Assembly: GCA_050010575.1 (NCBI GenBank)
Contig: JBEKKU010000028.1
Coordinates: 1-20,436, forward strand
Direction: 5' to 3'
Origin: Palsa-1188 sp050010575
GTDB lineage: Bacteria > Bacillota > DSM-12270 > Thermacetogeniales > Thermacetogeniaceae
DNA length: 20,436 nucleotides
This document shows, one piece after another, positions 1-7,655 of this stretch. How positions within the stretch are numbered: the first letter of the stretch is position 1; the number at the start of each line of letters is the position of its first letter. Position numbers and translations under genes: made by a program. Under the pieces are notes generated by a model. It ran no database searches. It saw nothing but the letters and a program-made list of their open reading frames with translations, and was not told where the DNA came from.

Positions 1-1293
1 GCGCTGGAAAACCCAACTATCGTTGCCGGAAAAGTCGGTTCCACAATCGGCAAGTTCCAGATCACAGAAGGGATTGGGGGAAGCCTTATTGCCGGTAGGA
101 CAATCACCCTGGCCCTTCCCACAAATGTAGTATGGTCCCAGTATCCTGTCGTCGATACGGCCAATTCAACACTCAATGGCTTAACTTTAGGCGCCTGGGC
201 GCCAGTGGGTTCAGACGGTACGACAATCAAGGCTTCGGTTACCGGAGCTTCAGCCGCTGGAACCGGTGCAACCGTAGTTTTCAAGAGCATCCAAGTTACC
301 CCGGCTGTCGACTTCAGCGGTAATGTTGACGTAACCGTTGGCGGCAGCGAAGGCCTAACTGGCACCTTGACCCTTGGCAAGGTGGCTGCTGGTATCACCG
401 CAGCTGTTTCGACCTCTCCTGATGTCAAGATCGGCTTGGCGGCTCAGGCAACTGGCGACCTCACAATCAGCGAAGTTGCTGCCGGCAATATTGACAGCCT
501 TCAGAATTTCGCAGTTTTGGGCGCTACCTATTTGACTAGGACAGGAACTGGTTCGCAAGCCACAATCACTGTTAATGCTCCGGATGGCGTTGCTTTTGCT
601 GCTACCCCGACTGTAACAGTGACTGCGGGAGACCTGCAGCTTGGAACCGTAACCTCCGACACTGGGATAGTGACCATCCCGATCAAGAGCAACAGCGTGA
701 CTGCCTCTACAATCAAGGTAAGCGGTATCCAGATCACTCTCGACCGTACCGTTCCTGAAGGGCCTGTCGTTTTCAAGATCAAGGGTACCGGTGTTAACGA
801 AACAACCCAAGGCACTTTGATTTTGGCCGCAGGCGAGAGCGTTCTCTTCCCGAACTCTGCCACTGCTGCTAAAGTTGCTGCTGCCAATGTTATCACCCCG
901 GCTCCGGGCGAGTCGACTGGTACCGCCGTGTTCAAGATCGGCGCCACCAGCTATACCCTCAATGGCGCCAGCGCAACCCTGGATGCCGCTCCGTACATCA
1001 AGAACGGGCGGACCCTGCTGCCGGTGCGTGCCATCGCCAACGCTGTCGGCGTGTCCGATGACAACATCATCTGGGATCCCGCCGGCAAGGTTACCATAAT
1101 CAAGGGCGACCGCGTCGTCCAGCTCACCATCGGCAGCAATGTCCTGCTGGTGAACGGCGCCGCCATCACCATCGAAGTGGCTCCGGAGATCACCGCAGGG
1201 CGGACCTTCCTGCCGCTGCGTGCCTTGGCACAGGCTCTGAGCGCCAGCATTGCCTGGGATGCGACTGCGCAGACCGTGACCGTCACCTTCTAG
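1..1293 (+). CDS. Secreted surface protein with C-terminal copper-amine-oxidase-N-like domain (5' truncated)
   Basis: The frame is open from base 1, so the gene begins before the window; an internal GTG at 205 is not a real start. About 430 residues are visible. The N-terminal two thirds are Thr/Val/Gly/Ala-rich, beta-sheet-like and appear to hold two related modules: the stretches ending in TLTLGKVAAG (about residue 130) and GTLILAAGES (about 280) align by eye. The last ~115 residues form a copper amine oxidase N-terminal-like domain (PF07833 type), with two copies of a GRTLLPVRAIA / GRTFLPLRALA motif each followed by a W-D-strand segment. In Clostridia this domain is common at the C-terminus of exported surface proteins, where it is thought to serve in wall association rather than catalysis. 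No SLH motif is visible. A strong hairpin follows at 1337-1370. The exact role is unknown. Confidence 0.85.
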   Translation, partial: ALENPTIVAGKVGSTIGKFQITEGIGGSLIAGRTITLALPTNVVWSQYPVVDTANSTLNGLTLGAWAPVGSDGTTIKASVTGASAAGTGATVVFKSIQVTPAVDFSGNVDVTVGGSEGLTGTLTLGKVAAGITAAVSTSPDVKIGLAAQATGDLTISEVAAGNIDSLQNFAVLGATYLTRTGTGSQATITVNAPDGVAFAATPTVTVTAGDLQLGTVTSDTGIVTIPIKSNSVTASTIKVSGIQITLDRTVPEGPVVFKIKGTGVNETTQGTLILAAGESVLFPNSATAAKVAAANVITPAPGESTGTAVFKIGATSYTLNGASATLDAAPYIKNGRTLLPVRAIANAVGVSDDNIIWDPAGKVTIIKGDRVVQLTIGSNVLLVNGAAITIEVAPEITAGRTFLPLRALAQALSASIAWDATAQTVTVTF

Positions 1294-1336
1294 TTCGAGC
1301 AACAGCGTCTGTCAATAATCGAAACTAGATGAAGAA

Positions 1337-1370
1337 AATTGAAGAGCCCGGATTTCCGGGCTCTTCAATT
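1337..1370 (+). terminator. Perfect 15-bp hairpin after the surface-protein gene
   Basis: A perfect inverted repeat (1337-1351 with 1356-1370) has a 4-base ATTT loop and a GC-rich core (GAGCCCGG/CCGGGCTC) flanked by AATT. It lies 43 bp after the stop codon. The T-run after the stem is poor (AATTCATAAT), so it is a strong stem with a weak tail. Being symmetrical, it could work in either direction. Confidence 0.75.
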
Positions 1371-1394
1371 CATAATACCCGTAATCGGAATGCC

Positions 1395-1423
1395 TTGACA
1401 AGAGTGGAGCTGGTAACTATACT
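1395..1423 (+). promoter_or_regulatory. Consensus sigma-A promoter upstream of the first OEP gene
   Basis: TTGACA (1395-1400) is followed by a 17-bp spacer and TATACT (1418-1423). This is a full -35 match with one mismatch in the -10. It lies about 60 bp before the chosen ATG of the OEP gene at 1487, just after the terminator hairpin of the previous gene. Confidence 0.85.
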
Positions 1424-1486
1424 GATGCTGGGATGCTTAAGCTAGTTAAGTAATTATTTAGACTGGTGCGCTATGCAGGAGAGGGG

Positions 1487-2677
1487 ATGGCAGTTTTGAG
1501 GCTGATGAAGGCGGTCAGGGAATATCTGGTGCTAGTTCTGGCCATATGCTTTACATTAGTTGCATTGATCCCGGTTGCCAGTGCCAAGGAGCCGGCGACG
1601 CCCGAGATATCTTTGAACCAGGCCATCTCCCTGGCTCTTGACCAGAGCGAGAGCGTTCAGAAGGCTGCCAAAGATATTGATCGAACGCAGGCGCTGCGTG
1701 ATTACGCATCGGATAACGTTAAGTTTATTCCTGCCAGCAGTGGTTCGATTAACAATCCCATAACAGAAATAACCTGGAATAGCTTCCTGACGGCGGATCT
1801 TGGTTGGCAGGCCAGTAAAGAAAGCCTCACTGCAAGCCAGGACGGCCTGGCGCTGGACACCTGCAACAAATACTGGAACGTTTTAAACGCCCAGCAGCAA
1901 TTGCAGACGGCGCAGGCGGCGCAGAAAAGCGCAGAACTGCAGCTACGAAAGGCACAGGCTAGCTACCAGGTGGGATTACTGGCTCAGGGCGATCTACTGG
2001 CTGCGCAGGCCGGATCAGATGGCGCCCAGGCGCAGCTTGCTAAAGCCCAGAATGACCTCAATACAGCCTATATAGCCTTCAACCAGCAAATCGGGCTGTG
2101 GCCCGAGGACCGGCCGGTGCTTACCGATGCTGTAACCTACGAACCCCTGAAAATAGATGACCTTGATCACGAGGTGAATGTGGTTCTGGAAAGCGCACCC
2201 CTTGTCTTGGAGGCCGATCAGCTGGTGGCCCTTAAGCAATACCAGGAGAACATCACGCTTCAGGCCGGCTCTCTGCCCGGTGCTAGTAATGTCTATAAGC
2301 CCTACGAGGCGCGCCAGATCGAAGTCCAGCAGGCGCAACTCGATGCCTCCAGCACCAGGAAGGCGCTGGAGTTGCTGACGCGCAATCTCTATTATAATGT
2401 GGAGAGCCTGGAACAGGCCTATGCAGGAGCGCAGGCGAGTGCCAAGGCAGCGGATGAGAGCCTGCGGGTGACTAAGATCAAGTTCGACGTGGGTTTGGTC
2501 ACCGCATCCGAGGTGGCCGCCGCGGAGAAGGTTGAGGCGGCTGCTCAGGCTGTCCTGGTCAATTACGCCGCCCAGCACGCTTACCTGAAACTCGCTTTCG
2601 CAAAGCCCTGGGCCTATCTCAGTGCGAGTCAGCAGAATGCATCATCTAGCAGCAGCAAGTCTGCCTCTGGGCAGTAG
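1487..2677 (+). CDS. TolC-like outer membrane efflux family (OEP) protein, first paralogue
   Basis: The 396-residue protein has an N-terminal signal peptide: basic start, a hydrophobic stretch at about residues 13-31, and a likely cleavage after ASA before KEP. ATG 1487 is chosen because AGGAG lies 5 bases upstream; the frame also opens at GTG 1466, which has no good ribosome site. The mature part is long, Ala/Gln/Leu-rich and helical, with the two-fold repeated coiled-coil layout of the TolC/OEP family and motifs such as LRKAQASYQVGLLAQGDLLA and LRVTKIKFDVGLVTASEVAAA. In diderms this family forms the outer channel of tripartite efflux or type I secretion systems. In a Gram-positive-like genome its site of action is unclear. 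It is a paralogue of the protein encoded at 3496-4626, and the MarR gene follows 78 bp later without a terminator. Confidence 0.85.
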   Translation: MAVLRLMKAVREYLVLVLAICFTLVALIPVASAKEPATPEISLNQAISLALDQSESVQKAAKDIDRTQALRDYASDNVKFIPASSGSINNPITEITWNSFLTADLGWQASKESLTASQDGLALDTCNKYWNVLNAQQQLQTAQAAQKSAELQLRKAQASYQVGLLAQGDLLAAQAGSDGAQAQLAKAQNDLNTAYIAFNQQIGLWPEDRPVLTDAVTYEPLKIDDLDHEVNVVLESAPLVLEADQLVALKQYQENITLQAGSLPGASNVYKPYEARQIEVQQAQLDASSTRKALELLTRNLYYNVESLEQAYAGAQASAKAADESLRVTKIKFDVGLVTASEVAAAEKVEAAAQAVLVNYAAQHAYLKLAFAKPWAYLSASQQNASSSSSKSASGQ

Positions 2678-2755
2678 CGATTTTATCTGCTGCTCTTGCA
2701 GTTTGCTGCAGAAGAGGCGCTTCGTCGTATTTACATTGTGAAAGAAAGCGGGAAA

Positions 2756-3247
2756 ATGCCTGACAACGATGATCAGAAAATAGATAACGCGAAAGGTGAC
2801 GATCTCTTTGCGCTCTTCGAGGAGATCATGCGGGCAATTCTGTATATCATTCACCAGCAGGGTACTCTGGAGTTGCCCTGCAAAACGACCCCCCAGCAGA
2901 TGATGATGGGGGTCTTTTTGTTGCAGCACGGCGGCAGGCTCACAGTCACCCAGGTGGCCAACGAACTGGGAGTTTCCCTGAGTGCTGTGACCGCCAGCGC
3001 CAACCGCATGAGCCGGACCGGCCTGCTCGGGCGCTATCGTGATCAGGCCGACCACAGGGTTGTCTGGCTGGAGTTGACGCCCCCAGGAAAAGAGTCGGTG
3101 GCTGCTTTCCTGCATTTCCGCGACCGATTGTGGCGGCGCTTTTTTAATTATCTTGAAGAGCAGGATCGTGCAGATCTTTACCGGATCCTTTCGAGGGTCA
3201 AACAGGCATCCCTGAATCTGCGTCTGGCACCTGACAGTGATGCTTGA
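2756..3247 (+). CDS. MarR-family transcriptional regulator
   Basis: The protein is about 163 residues from ATG 2756; GTG 2738 and TTG 2696 are in-frame alternatives, none with a strong ribosome site. The centre carries a winged helix-turn-helix: QQMMMGVFLLQHGGRLTV, then TQVANELGVSLSAVTASANRM as recognition segment, then the wing DQADHRVVWLELTPPGK, where D-x-R-x-x-x-L-x-L-T-x-x-G is the MarR signature. Flanking helices would dimerise. MarR proteins usually repress a nearby transport operon and respond to small ligands. Its position between two OEP paralogues and probable co-transcription with the first suggest that it controls them, but no operator is identified. Confidence 0.88.
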   Translation: MPDNDDQKIDNAKGDDLFALFEEIMRAILYIIHQQGTLELPCKTTPQQMMMGVFLLQHGGRLTVTQVANELGVSLSAVTASANRMSRTGLLGRYRDQADHRVVWLELTPPGKESVAAFLHFRDRLWRRFFNYLEEQDRADLYRILSRVKQASLNLRLAPDSDA

Positions 3248-3264
3248 GAGAGGGATGTAACTGT

Positions 3265-3300
3265 CCCGGCCTCTGCTCACCCGCTGCTCAAGCGGCCGGG
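3265..3300. repeat. GC-rich inverted repeat after marR
   Basis: CCCGGCC (3265-3271) pairs with GGCCGGG (3294-3300). An alternative inner hairpin, CCGCT (3281-3285) with AGCGG (3291-3295), competes with it. No T-run follows, so it is not a convincing intrinsic terminator. It directly abuts the UbiA relict at 3305. Confidence 0.5.
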
Positions 3301-3304
3301 CATC

Positions 3305-3340
3305 GTGGACTACCTGCGGCTGCTTCGCCCAAAGCAGTAG
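3305..3340 (+). pseudogene. Relict 5' end of a UbiA prenyltransferase gene
   Basis: GTG at 3305 opens a frame reading V-DYLRLLRPKQ-stop. After the start codon this is identical to the first residues of the UbiA-family protein encoded at 4936 (MDYLRLLRPKQW), except that the next codon TGG (Trp) is TAG here. At DNA level 30 of 36 bases match, including a 19-base identical run. The four internal differences are all synonymous (CTT CGC CCA against CTA AGG CCG). Similarity also extends a little upstream (GGCATCG). The reading is a remnant of a diverged second copy, not a functional gene. The rest of the 248-bp gap around it holds the inverted repeat above and an AT-rich stretch leading to the second OEP gene. 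Confidence 0.65.
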
Positions 3341-3495
3341 AAGAGGAGATATGAGGTTTCGTATATGAGAGCCGGCAATTAAGGAAATTTCAAAGGAAAC
3401 TTATTGTATTTTAATGTTATCTTAAGGGAAGTACAGTAAAATTAGTGATAAGAAGGATTGGCATCATAGCGTCAAGTAGCACTGGAGGGTTTTGT

Positions 3496-4626
3496 ATGCA
3501 CAAGTGGTTGAGATTCAAGCTGGTGATGGCATTGTTGTTGTCTGGTTTGTTGATGACGTGGGGGGCCGGCGCCGTGCTTGCCGATGTGAGTTCAGGGGTT
3601 GCAACCGGCGTCCAAAAACAACTTACTTTGCAGCAGGCGGTCAATATGGGTATTGCTACCAGCCCTTCCTTAATATCATCATCCTACAGCATTGACCAGG
3701 CCAAGAGCAAGGTTGACCAGCAAACCGAGCCGATCACGGGATTATCAAATTTGGCGGGATTTATACCAACGGGTAGCACCTCGGCTGATATTGAGAAGGC
3801 CTTTAATTCCCTGGTGTCATCCAATCTGAACTGGCAGCAGGCCAAGAAGGAATACCAGGCCAGCCAGGATTCGGTGACCTATTCTGTCTACCGGAACTAC
3901 TATGCTATTTTGCAGGACGAAGCGGCGCTGGACGTGGCGCAGCAGTCCTTCAACCTGGCAGACTTGCAGAAGCGTATCACGAACCTGAAATACCAGACCG
4001 GTGGCGCCAGCCAGTATGATGTGATCCAGGAGAATCAAAGCTACGCCGCTGCCCAGACTAACCTGGACACCGCCAAGGCCAACCTTAATACTGACTATGT
4101 GAAGTTCAACCAGTTGGTCGGCCTGGCGCCGGACGATCGCCTGGTGCTAACGGATCAGCCGTCTTTCACACCCCTGGTCATAGGCAGCCTGGATGCCGAG
4201 GTATCCCGGGTGCTGGCCGTGGACCCCGCTATTTCAAGTGCCGAGAACACTGTCTCCGAGCAGCAGGATGCCCTGAGTATCGTCAGCCAAGACCCCGCGG
4301 CCAACATGGCTGACAGAGATACGCTTGGAACAGCCCAGCAGGGACTTATTTCTGCGCAGAACAGTGCGGCCCAAAATGAGCGCACTCTATATCACAGCAT
4401 CATTGCCCTCGAATCCAAGCAGGACAGCCTGCAGCAGGCCCTGACTACGGCAGAGGCCAATCTCAAGATCACGCAGTTGAAATATGACGTTGGTTTGGCT
4501 AACAAGGTTGACCTGGCCACTGCCCAGTCAAGCCTGACCAGTGCCCAGTTGGCCCTGCTGGGCAACGTCGTTTCACACCAGTTGAACGTGATGTCTTTTG
4601 AGACCCCCTGGGCTGCCGGTGCTTAG
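3496..4626 (+). CDS. TolC-like outer membrane efflux family (OEP) protein, second paralogue
   Basis: The protein has 376 residues from ATG 3496, chosen because GGAGGG sits 6 bases upstream; the frame is open further upstream but without a ribosome site. The signal peptide is clear: MHKWLRFK, a hydrophobic stretch, and probable cleavage after AVLA before DVSS. The mature part is helical and Gln/Ala/Ser-rich with the duplicated OEP coiled-coil pattern. Matching landmarks with the first paralogue include NLNWQQAKKEYQASQDS against DLGWQASKESLTASQDG, FNQLVGLAPDDRLVLTD against FNQQIGLWPEDRPVLTD, and LKITQLKYDVGLANKVDLA against LRVTKIKFDVGLVTASEVA. Both end in F-x-x-PWA. It is a probable envelope export or channel component. 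The partner membrane-fusion protein and pump are not in the window. Confidence 0.85.
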   Translation: MHKWLRFKLVMALLLSGLLMTWGAGAVLADVSSGVATGVQKQLTLQQAVNMGIATSPSLISSSYSIDQAKSKVDQQTEPITGLSNLAGFIPTGSTSADIEKAFNSLVSSNLNWQQAKKEYQASQDSVTYSVYRNYYAILQDEAALDVAQQSFNLADLQKRITNLKYQTGGASQYDVIQENQSYAAAQTNLDTAKANLNTDYVKFNQLVGLAPDDRLVLTDQPSFTPLVIGSLDAEVSRVLAVDPAISSAENTVSEQQDALSIVSQDPAANMADRDTLGTAQQGLISAQNSAAQNERTLYHSIIALESKQDSLQQALTTAEANLKITQLKYDVGLANKVDLATAQSSLTSAQLALLGNVVSHQLNVMSFETPWAAGA

Positions 4627-4693
4627 GGCAGGGACGCTCCGGCCAGTGCCGGGTTTGTGATAGCAGGATCGGCCTGAGAAACAAAGGATTGTT

Positions 4694-4732
4694 GGCGCCC
4701 CACCGGTTGCCTAGCGGTAACAGGGGGGCGCC
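4694..4732. repeat. Inverted repeat in the OEP-UbiA intergenic region
   Basis: GGCGCCCC (4694-4701) pairs with GGGGCGCC (4725-4732). An inner ACCG/CGGT pair (4702-4705 with 4715-4718) extends the stem. It lies about 70 bp after the second OEP stop codon. The following bases (TGTTGTCA) are only mildly T-rich, so it may stabilise the transcript end or be a weak terminator. The 309-bp gap 4627-4935 also holds the promoter and terminator listed next, and no gene that I can support. Confidence 0.5.
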
Positions 4733-4780
4733 TGTTGTCAGTACCGGGGGTGTTTATCTGTGGGGGGACGACGGGAACTC

Positions 4781-4809
4781 TTGCATCAAGGTTCGATAAA
4801 TGTTATGCT
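4781..4809 (+). promoter_or_regulatory. Sigma-A-type promoter for the UbiA gene cluster
   Basis: TTGCAT (4781-4786), a 17-bp spacer and TATGCT (4804-4809), with an upstream TG giving an extended -10 (TGTTATGCT). The expected start of transcription falls near 4815, on top of the hairpin at 4814-4834. The leader to the UbiA start codon would be about 120 nt. Confidence 0.6.
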
Positions 4810-4813
4810 TTGC

Positions 4814-4834
4814 GCGCCGTCTGGCGCCTTTTTT
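4814..4834 (+). terminator. Short intrinsic terminator before the UbiA gene
   Basis: GCGCC (4814-4818), loop GTCT, GGCGC (4823-4827), then CTTTTTT (4828-4834). The stem is short (5 bp) but all G-C, with a good T-run. It would stop transcripts coming from the OEP gene while sitting at the start point of the promoter at 4781-4809. Confidence 0.6.
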
Positions 4835-4935
4835 ATGCGCAATGTTTTGACAGGCGATCAGTTGGCAGGAAAGCCGGCTAGAATGTCGAACAGCTTAGAG
4901 TCTGTGCATTCAGCCCGGCGTGGGAGGCATCGGCG

Positions 4936-5847
4936 TTGGACTACCTGCGGCTGCTAAGGCCGAAGCAGTGGATCAAGAACCTGTTCGTCTTTGCGGCGCT
5001 GATCTTTGCCCGCGATGTCTTTCAGTTGCCCCTGCTGGAGCTGACTGCTGCCGCCTTTATCCTATTCTGCCTGGCCAGCAGCGGTATCTACGTCATCAAC
5101 GACATCCTCGACCGGGAGCAGGACCGGAATCATCCGGTCAAAAGCGGGCGCCCAATCGCCTCCGGAAGGATTCCGGTGGACAGCGCCGTCTGCCTGGCCC
5201 TGGCCCTGCTGGTTGCCGGCCTGATCGGCAGCTTCCTGGTGGCCAGGCCGCTAGGGTACGTCACCCTGGTTTACGTGCTGCTGATGGTCCTGTATTCTTT
5301 CTGGCTCAAACAGCAGGTGATCCTGGACGTCTTCACCATCGCCGCCGGGTTCATCTTGCGAGTGGTGGCCGGGGCGGCCGCCACCGGGGTCTATCTCTCC
5401 CCCTGGCTGCTGCTCTGCACCGTCTTTCTCTCCCTGTTCATCGCCCTGGGGAAGCGCCGCCACGAGTTGTACCTGCTCAGTGATAACGCTGCCGGACACC
5501 GCTCGGCCCTGTCATCATACTCCTTCGCCTTTATCGACCAGATGGTGGGCATTGCCACCTCCGCCACCATCATTTCTTACTCCCTGTACACCTTCCTGGC
5601 GCCTACCAACCGAAACCTGATCTACACCATCCCCTTCGTGCTCTACGGGCTGTTCCGTTACCTGTTCGTCGTCTACCAGCAGAAATCCGGCGGCGCCCCC
5701 GAGGAGGTGCTGCTGCACGACCGCCCGCTCCTGGCGGCAGTGGTGCTGTGGATCATCGCCTGCTTCATTATCCTCTACCTGGGCGCTGCTCCCGGTCAGC
5801 CTGTTTTAGTCCTGACTGCGCTTTGTAAATCTCTTTATCCGGTATGA
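4936..5847 (+). CDS. UbiA-family prenyltransferase, decaprenyl-phosphate phosphoribosyltransferase-like
   Basis: The 303-residue polytopic membrane protein starts at TTG 4936. The start LRLLRPKQWIKNLFVFAAL is typical of the decaprenyl-phosphate phosphoribosyltransferase branch (Rv3806c-like). The first Asp-rich motif is NDILDREQDRNHP (about residues 55-67), followed by SGRPIASGRIP. The second conserved segment is around ILDVFTIAAGFILRVVAGA. About eight or nine hydrophobic segments follow the UbiA fold. In mycobacteria this branch transfers phosphoribose from PRPP to decaprenyl phosphate to make a lipid-linked pentose donor. In Firmicutes it is common in polysaccharide clusters, where the product is not established. 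No strong ribosome site precedes the TTG. A relict of the same gene start lies at 3305. Confidence 0.85.
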   Translation: MDYLRLLRPKQWIKNLFVFAALIFARDVFQLPLLELTAAAFILFCLASSGIYVINDILDREQDRNHPVKSGRPIASGRIPVDSAVCLALALLVAGLIGSFLVARPLGYVTLVYVLLMVLYSFWLKQQVILDVFTIAAGFILRVVAGAAATGVYLSPWLLLCTVFLSLFIALGKRRHELYLLSDNAAGHRSALSSYSFAFIDQMVGIATSATIISYSLYTFLAPTNRNLIYTIPFVLYGLFRYLFVVYQQKSGGAPEEVLLHDRPLLAAVVLWIIACFIILYLGAAPGQPVLVLTALCKSLYPV

Positions 5848-5890
5848 TAGAATAGTTATAAGTAGATCTTGATATTGGGGGAAACAGTTG

Positions 5891-7006
5891 ATGCCGTTAG
5901 CTAACAAGCCGCGGGTGGCGGTGCTCTGGACGAGCCCGGCCACCGTACTGGATGATTACGGCAGGCTGCTCGAACTGGCAGGCCTGACCCAGGCCCTGAA
6001 CCCGGCCGAGCCGGCGATCATCAAGCTCAACCTGTCCTGGACGAAGTATTTCCCGGCCTGCTCCACGGAGCCCTGGCAGCTCGAGGGGGTGCTGCGCGGC
6101 CTGCTGCAGTCCGGCTTCGCCCCGGAGCGCCTGATGCCGGTGGAGAACAAGACGGTGGTCACCAACCCGCTCCAGGGCGCCGCCAACAACGCCTGGCTGC
6201 CGGTGCTGGAGCGTTACGGCCTGTCCTTCACCCCCCTGCCCGGGGTGAAGTGGGTGGTCTTCCGCCCTAAACGGAAGTTGCTGATGCTGGATCAGATCTT
6301 TCCGGACGGGATCTACATCCCGGAGATGTTCATCGGCAAGCAGGTGCTGCACCTGCCCACCCTGAAGACCCACGGCCACAGCATCACCACCGGGGCGATC
6401 AAGAACTCCTTCGGCGGCCTGCTCCAGGAGGTGCGCCATTACTGCCACAAGCACATCCACGAGGTGCTGGCCGACCTGATGGTCCTGCAGCAGGAGATCC
6501 ACACCGGGATCTTTGGAGTGATGGACGGGACGGTGGCCGGCGACGGGGCCGGGCCGCGGACGATGGTGCCGCGGATCAAGAATGTCATTCTGGCCGGAGC
6601 CGACTCGGTGGCCCTGGATGCGGTGGCCGCCCGGCTGATGGGCTTCCAGCCGCTGGAGATCCCCTACCTGCGCCTCTGCCACGACATGGGGCTGGGGGTG
6701 GCCGACCCGGCCGGGATCGAGCTGGTGGGGGACAGCGTCGAGGGGGTCAATTTCCACTTTGAGACGAAGCGCAGCTTCGTGATCTGGGGTGACCAGATGC
6801 TGCGCCGGGGACCCCTGCAGCCCCTGGAGCACCTGGCCCTGCACACCAAACTGGCCGCCTGGGCGCCCCTGGCCTCGAACATCTACCACGACTGGTGCTG
6901 GTATCCCACGGTGGGGCAGCGCCATATCCGGGAGTTCCTGAACACCGGCTGGGGCCAGTTGTTCCTCAAGTATAGAAACAATAACTTCATTGACAACGAC
7001 AACTGA
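5891..7006 (+). CDS. DUF362 domain-containing protein
   Basis: The protein has 371 residues from ATG 5891; TTG 5888 is adjacent and in frame, and GGGGGA lies about 9 bases upstream. Family hallmarks are an early IIKLNLSWTKYFPACSTEP segment, LHLPTLKTHGHSITTGAIKNSFG (about residues 155-178), a GVMDGTVAGDGAGPR motif and the later ADSVALDAVAARLMGF. DUF362 proteins are soluble and often carry ferredoxin-type cysteine motifs; none is visible here. The biochemical role of DUF362 is not settled. It follows the UbiA gene by 43 bp and precedes the small transporter by 112 bp, so a role in the same lipid-linked sugar pathway is inferred from context only. Confidence 0.8.
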   Translation: MPLANKPRVAVLWTSPATVLDDYGRLLELAGLTQALNPAEPAIIKLNLSWTKYFPACSTEPWQLEGVLRGLLQSGFAPERLMPVENKTVVTNPLQGAANNAWLPVLERYGLSFTPLPGVKWVVFRPKRKLLMLDQIFPDGIYIPEMFIGKQVLHLPTLKTHGHSITTGAIKNSFGGLLQEVRHYCHKHIHEVLADLMVLQQEIHTGIFGVMDGTVAGDGAGPRTMVPRIKNVILAGADSVALDAVAARLMGFQPLEIPYLRLCHDMGLGVADPAGIELVGDSVEGVNFHFETKRSFVIWGDQMLRRGPLQPLEHLALHTKLAAWAPLASNIYHDWCWYPTVGQRHIREFLNTGWGQLFLKYRNNNFIDNDN

Positions 7007-7118
7007 TGGTGAATATAAGCTAATGCGTATAGTGTAAAACTTTTGTTTACCTACTGAATAAGAAGCCTGTAAAGAGGCAACTGATGACATTTGCTATTGA
7101 GATAGAGGGGACGATCTG

Positions 7119-7517
7119 ATGGCGGAACCGGTAACGGCGGCACAGGGCGTCGGTCTGGCAGCCTACCTGCTGCTGGCGATATGCATGCTGCTGAACGCCC
7201 TGGCCAATTTCCTGATCAAGCTGGCGATGCGGGGGCAGCAGTTCCAGCTGGACCTCGCCCACCTGGGGGAGACGCTGAAACAGCTGGCCATCAATCCAGT
7301 CCTCTGGGGCGGGGTGGCCTGTTTCGGTCTGGCCCTGGTGGGCTACAGCATCGTGCTCTCCCGGATGAACCTGAGCACTGCCTATCCGGCCATGGCCGGC
7401 GGCGGTTTCCTGCTGGTATTTCTGCTCAGCGCCCTCTATTTGCGGGAGGCGATCACCGTGACCCAGGCCGGCGGCGCCTTCTTTATTGTGCTGGGCATGT
7501 GGCTCCTGCTCCGCTAG
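7119..7517 (+). CDS. Small four-helix EamA/EmrE-type transporter (ArnE/ArnF-like)
   Basis: The 132-residue protein has four predicted membrane helices (about residues 12-33, 58-78, 86-106 and 112-131). AGAGGGG is 8 bases before the ATG. The STAYPAMAGGGFLLVFLLSALYLREAITVTQAGGAFFIVLGMWLL segment resembles the second half of SMR/DMT-superfamily proteins, particularly ArnE/ArnF-type undecaprenyl-phosphate-sugar flippases. The N-terminal half has the matching NFLIKLAMR motif. Its place after UbiA and DUF362 and before a GT-C enzyme supports flipping of a lipid-linked sugar over a drug-efflux role, but substrate cannot be read from sequence. Confidence 0.8.
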   Translation: MAEPVTAAQGVGLAAYLLLAICMLLNALANFLIKLAMRGQQFQLDLAHLGETLKQLAINPVLWGGVACFGLALVGYSIVLSRMNLSTAYPAMAGGGFLLVFLLSALYLREAITVTQAGGAFFIVLGMWLLLR

Positions 7518-7544
7518 GAAGCAAGGGGACGCTCTTTTTGCTTC
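7518..7544. repeat. Inverted repeat around a GGGGACG core (variant copy)
   Basis: GAAGCAA (7518-7524) and TTGCTTC (7538-7544) enclose GGGGACGCTCTTT, directly after the transporter stop codon. The core resembles those at 12793-12805 and 20341-20353. It may also act as a 3' hairpin. The T-run lies in the loop and right arm rather than after the stem. Confidence 0.5.
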
Positions 7545-7655
7545 TCTGCATCAGCGGTGTAAGTGTAGGTGCGCTGTTCTGGAATGATTCCGCAATCTGT
7601 TTGTTAGGCTTGAGTATATGGTAAAATAGTTACCAAAGGAACGGGGGGTGAAGTT

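Noticed and set aside
205..1293. Surface protein starting at GTG 205
   Set aside because: The frame is open and protein-like from base 1 with no ribosome site at 205, so the gene is truncated by the window edge.
3437..3442. TAAAAT as -10 for the second OEP gene
   Set aside because: No acceptable -35 at 16-18 bp upstream. A promoter in this AT-rich gap is likely, but I cannot place it.
4847..4884. Promoter from TTGACA (4847) and TAGAAT (4879)
   Set aside because: The spacer would be 26 bp, which is too long; neither box has a partner at 16-18 bp.
5897..7090. Long minus-strand open frame (397 residues) opposite DUF362, and a similar one at 16317-17456
   Set aside because: Composition is His/Gln/Gly/Pro-rich, typical of the antisense of GC-rich genes, with no family motif. 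The + strand frames carry recognisable domains.
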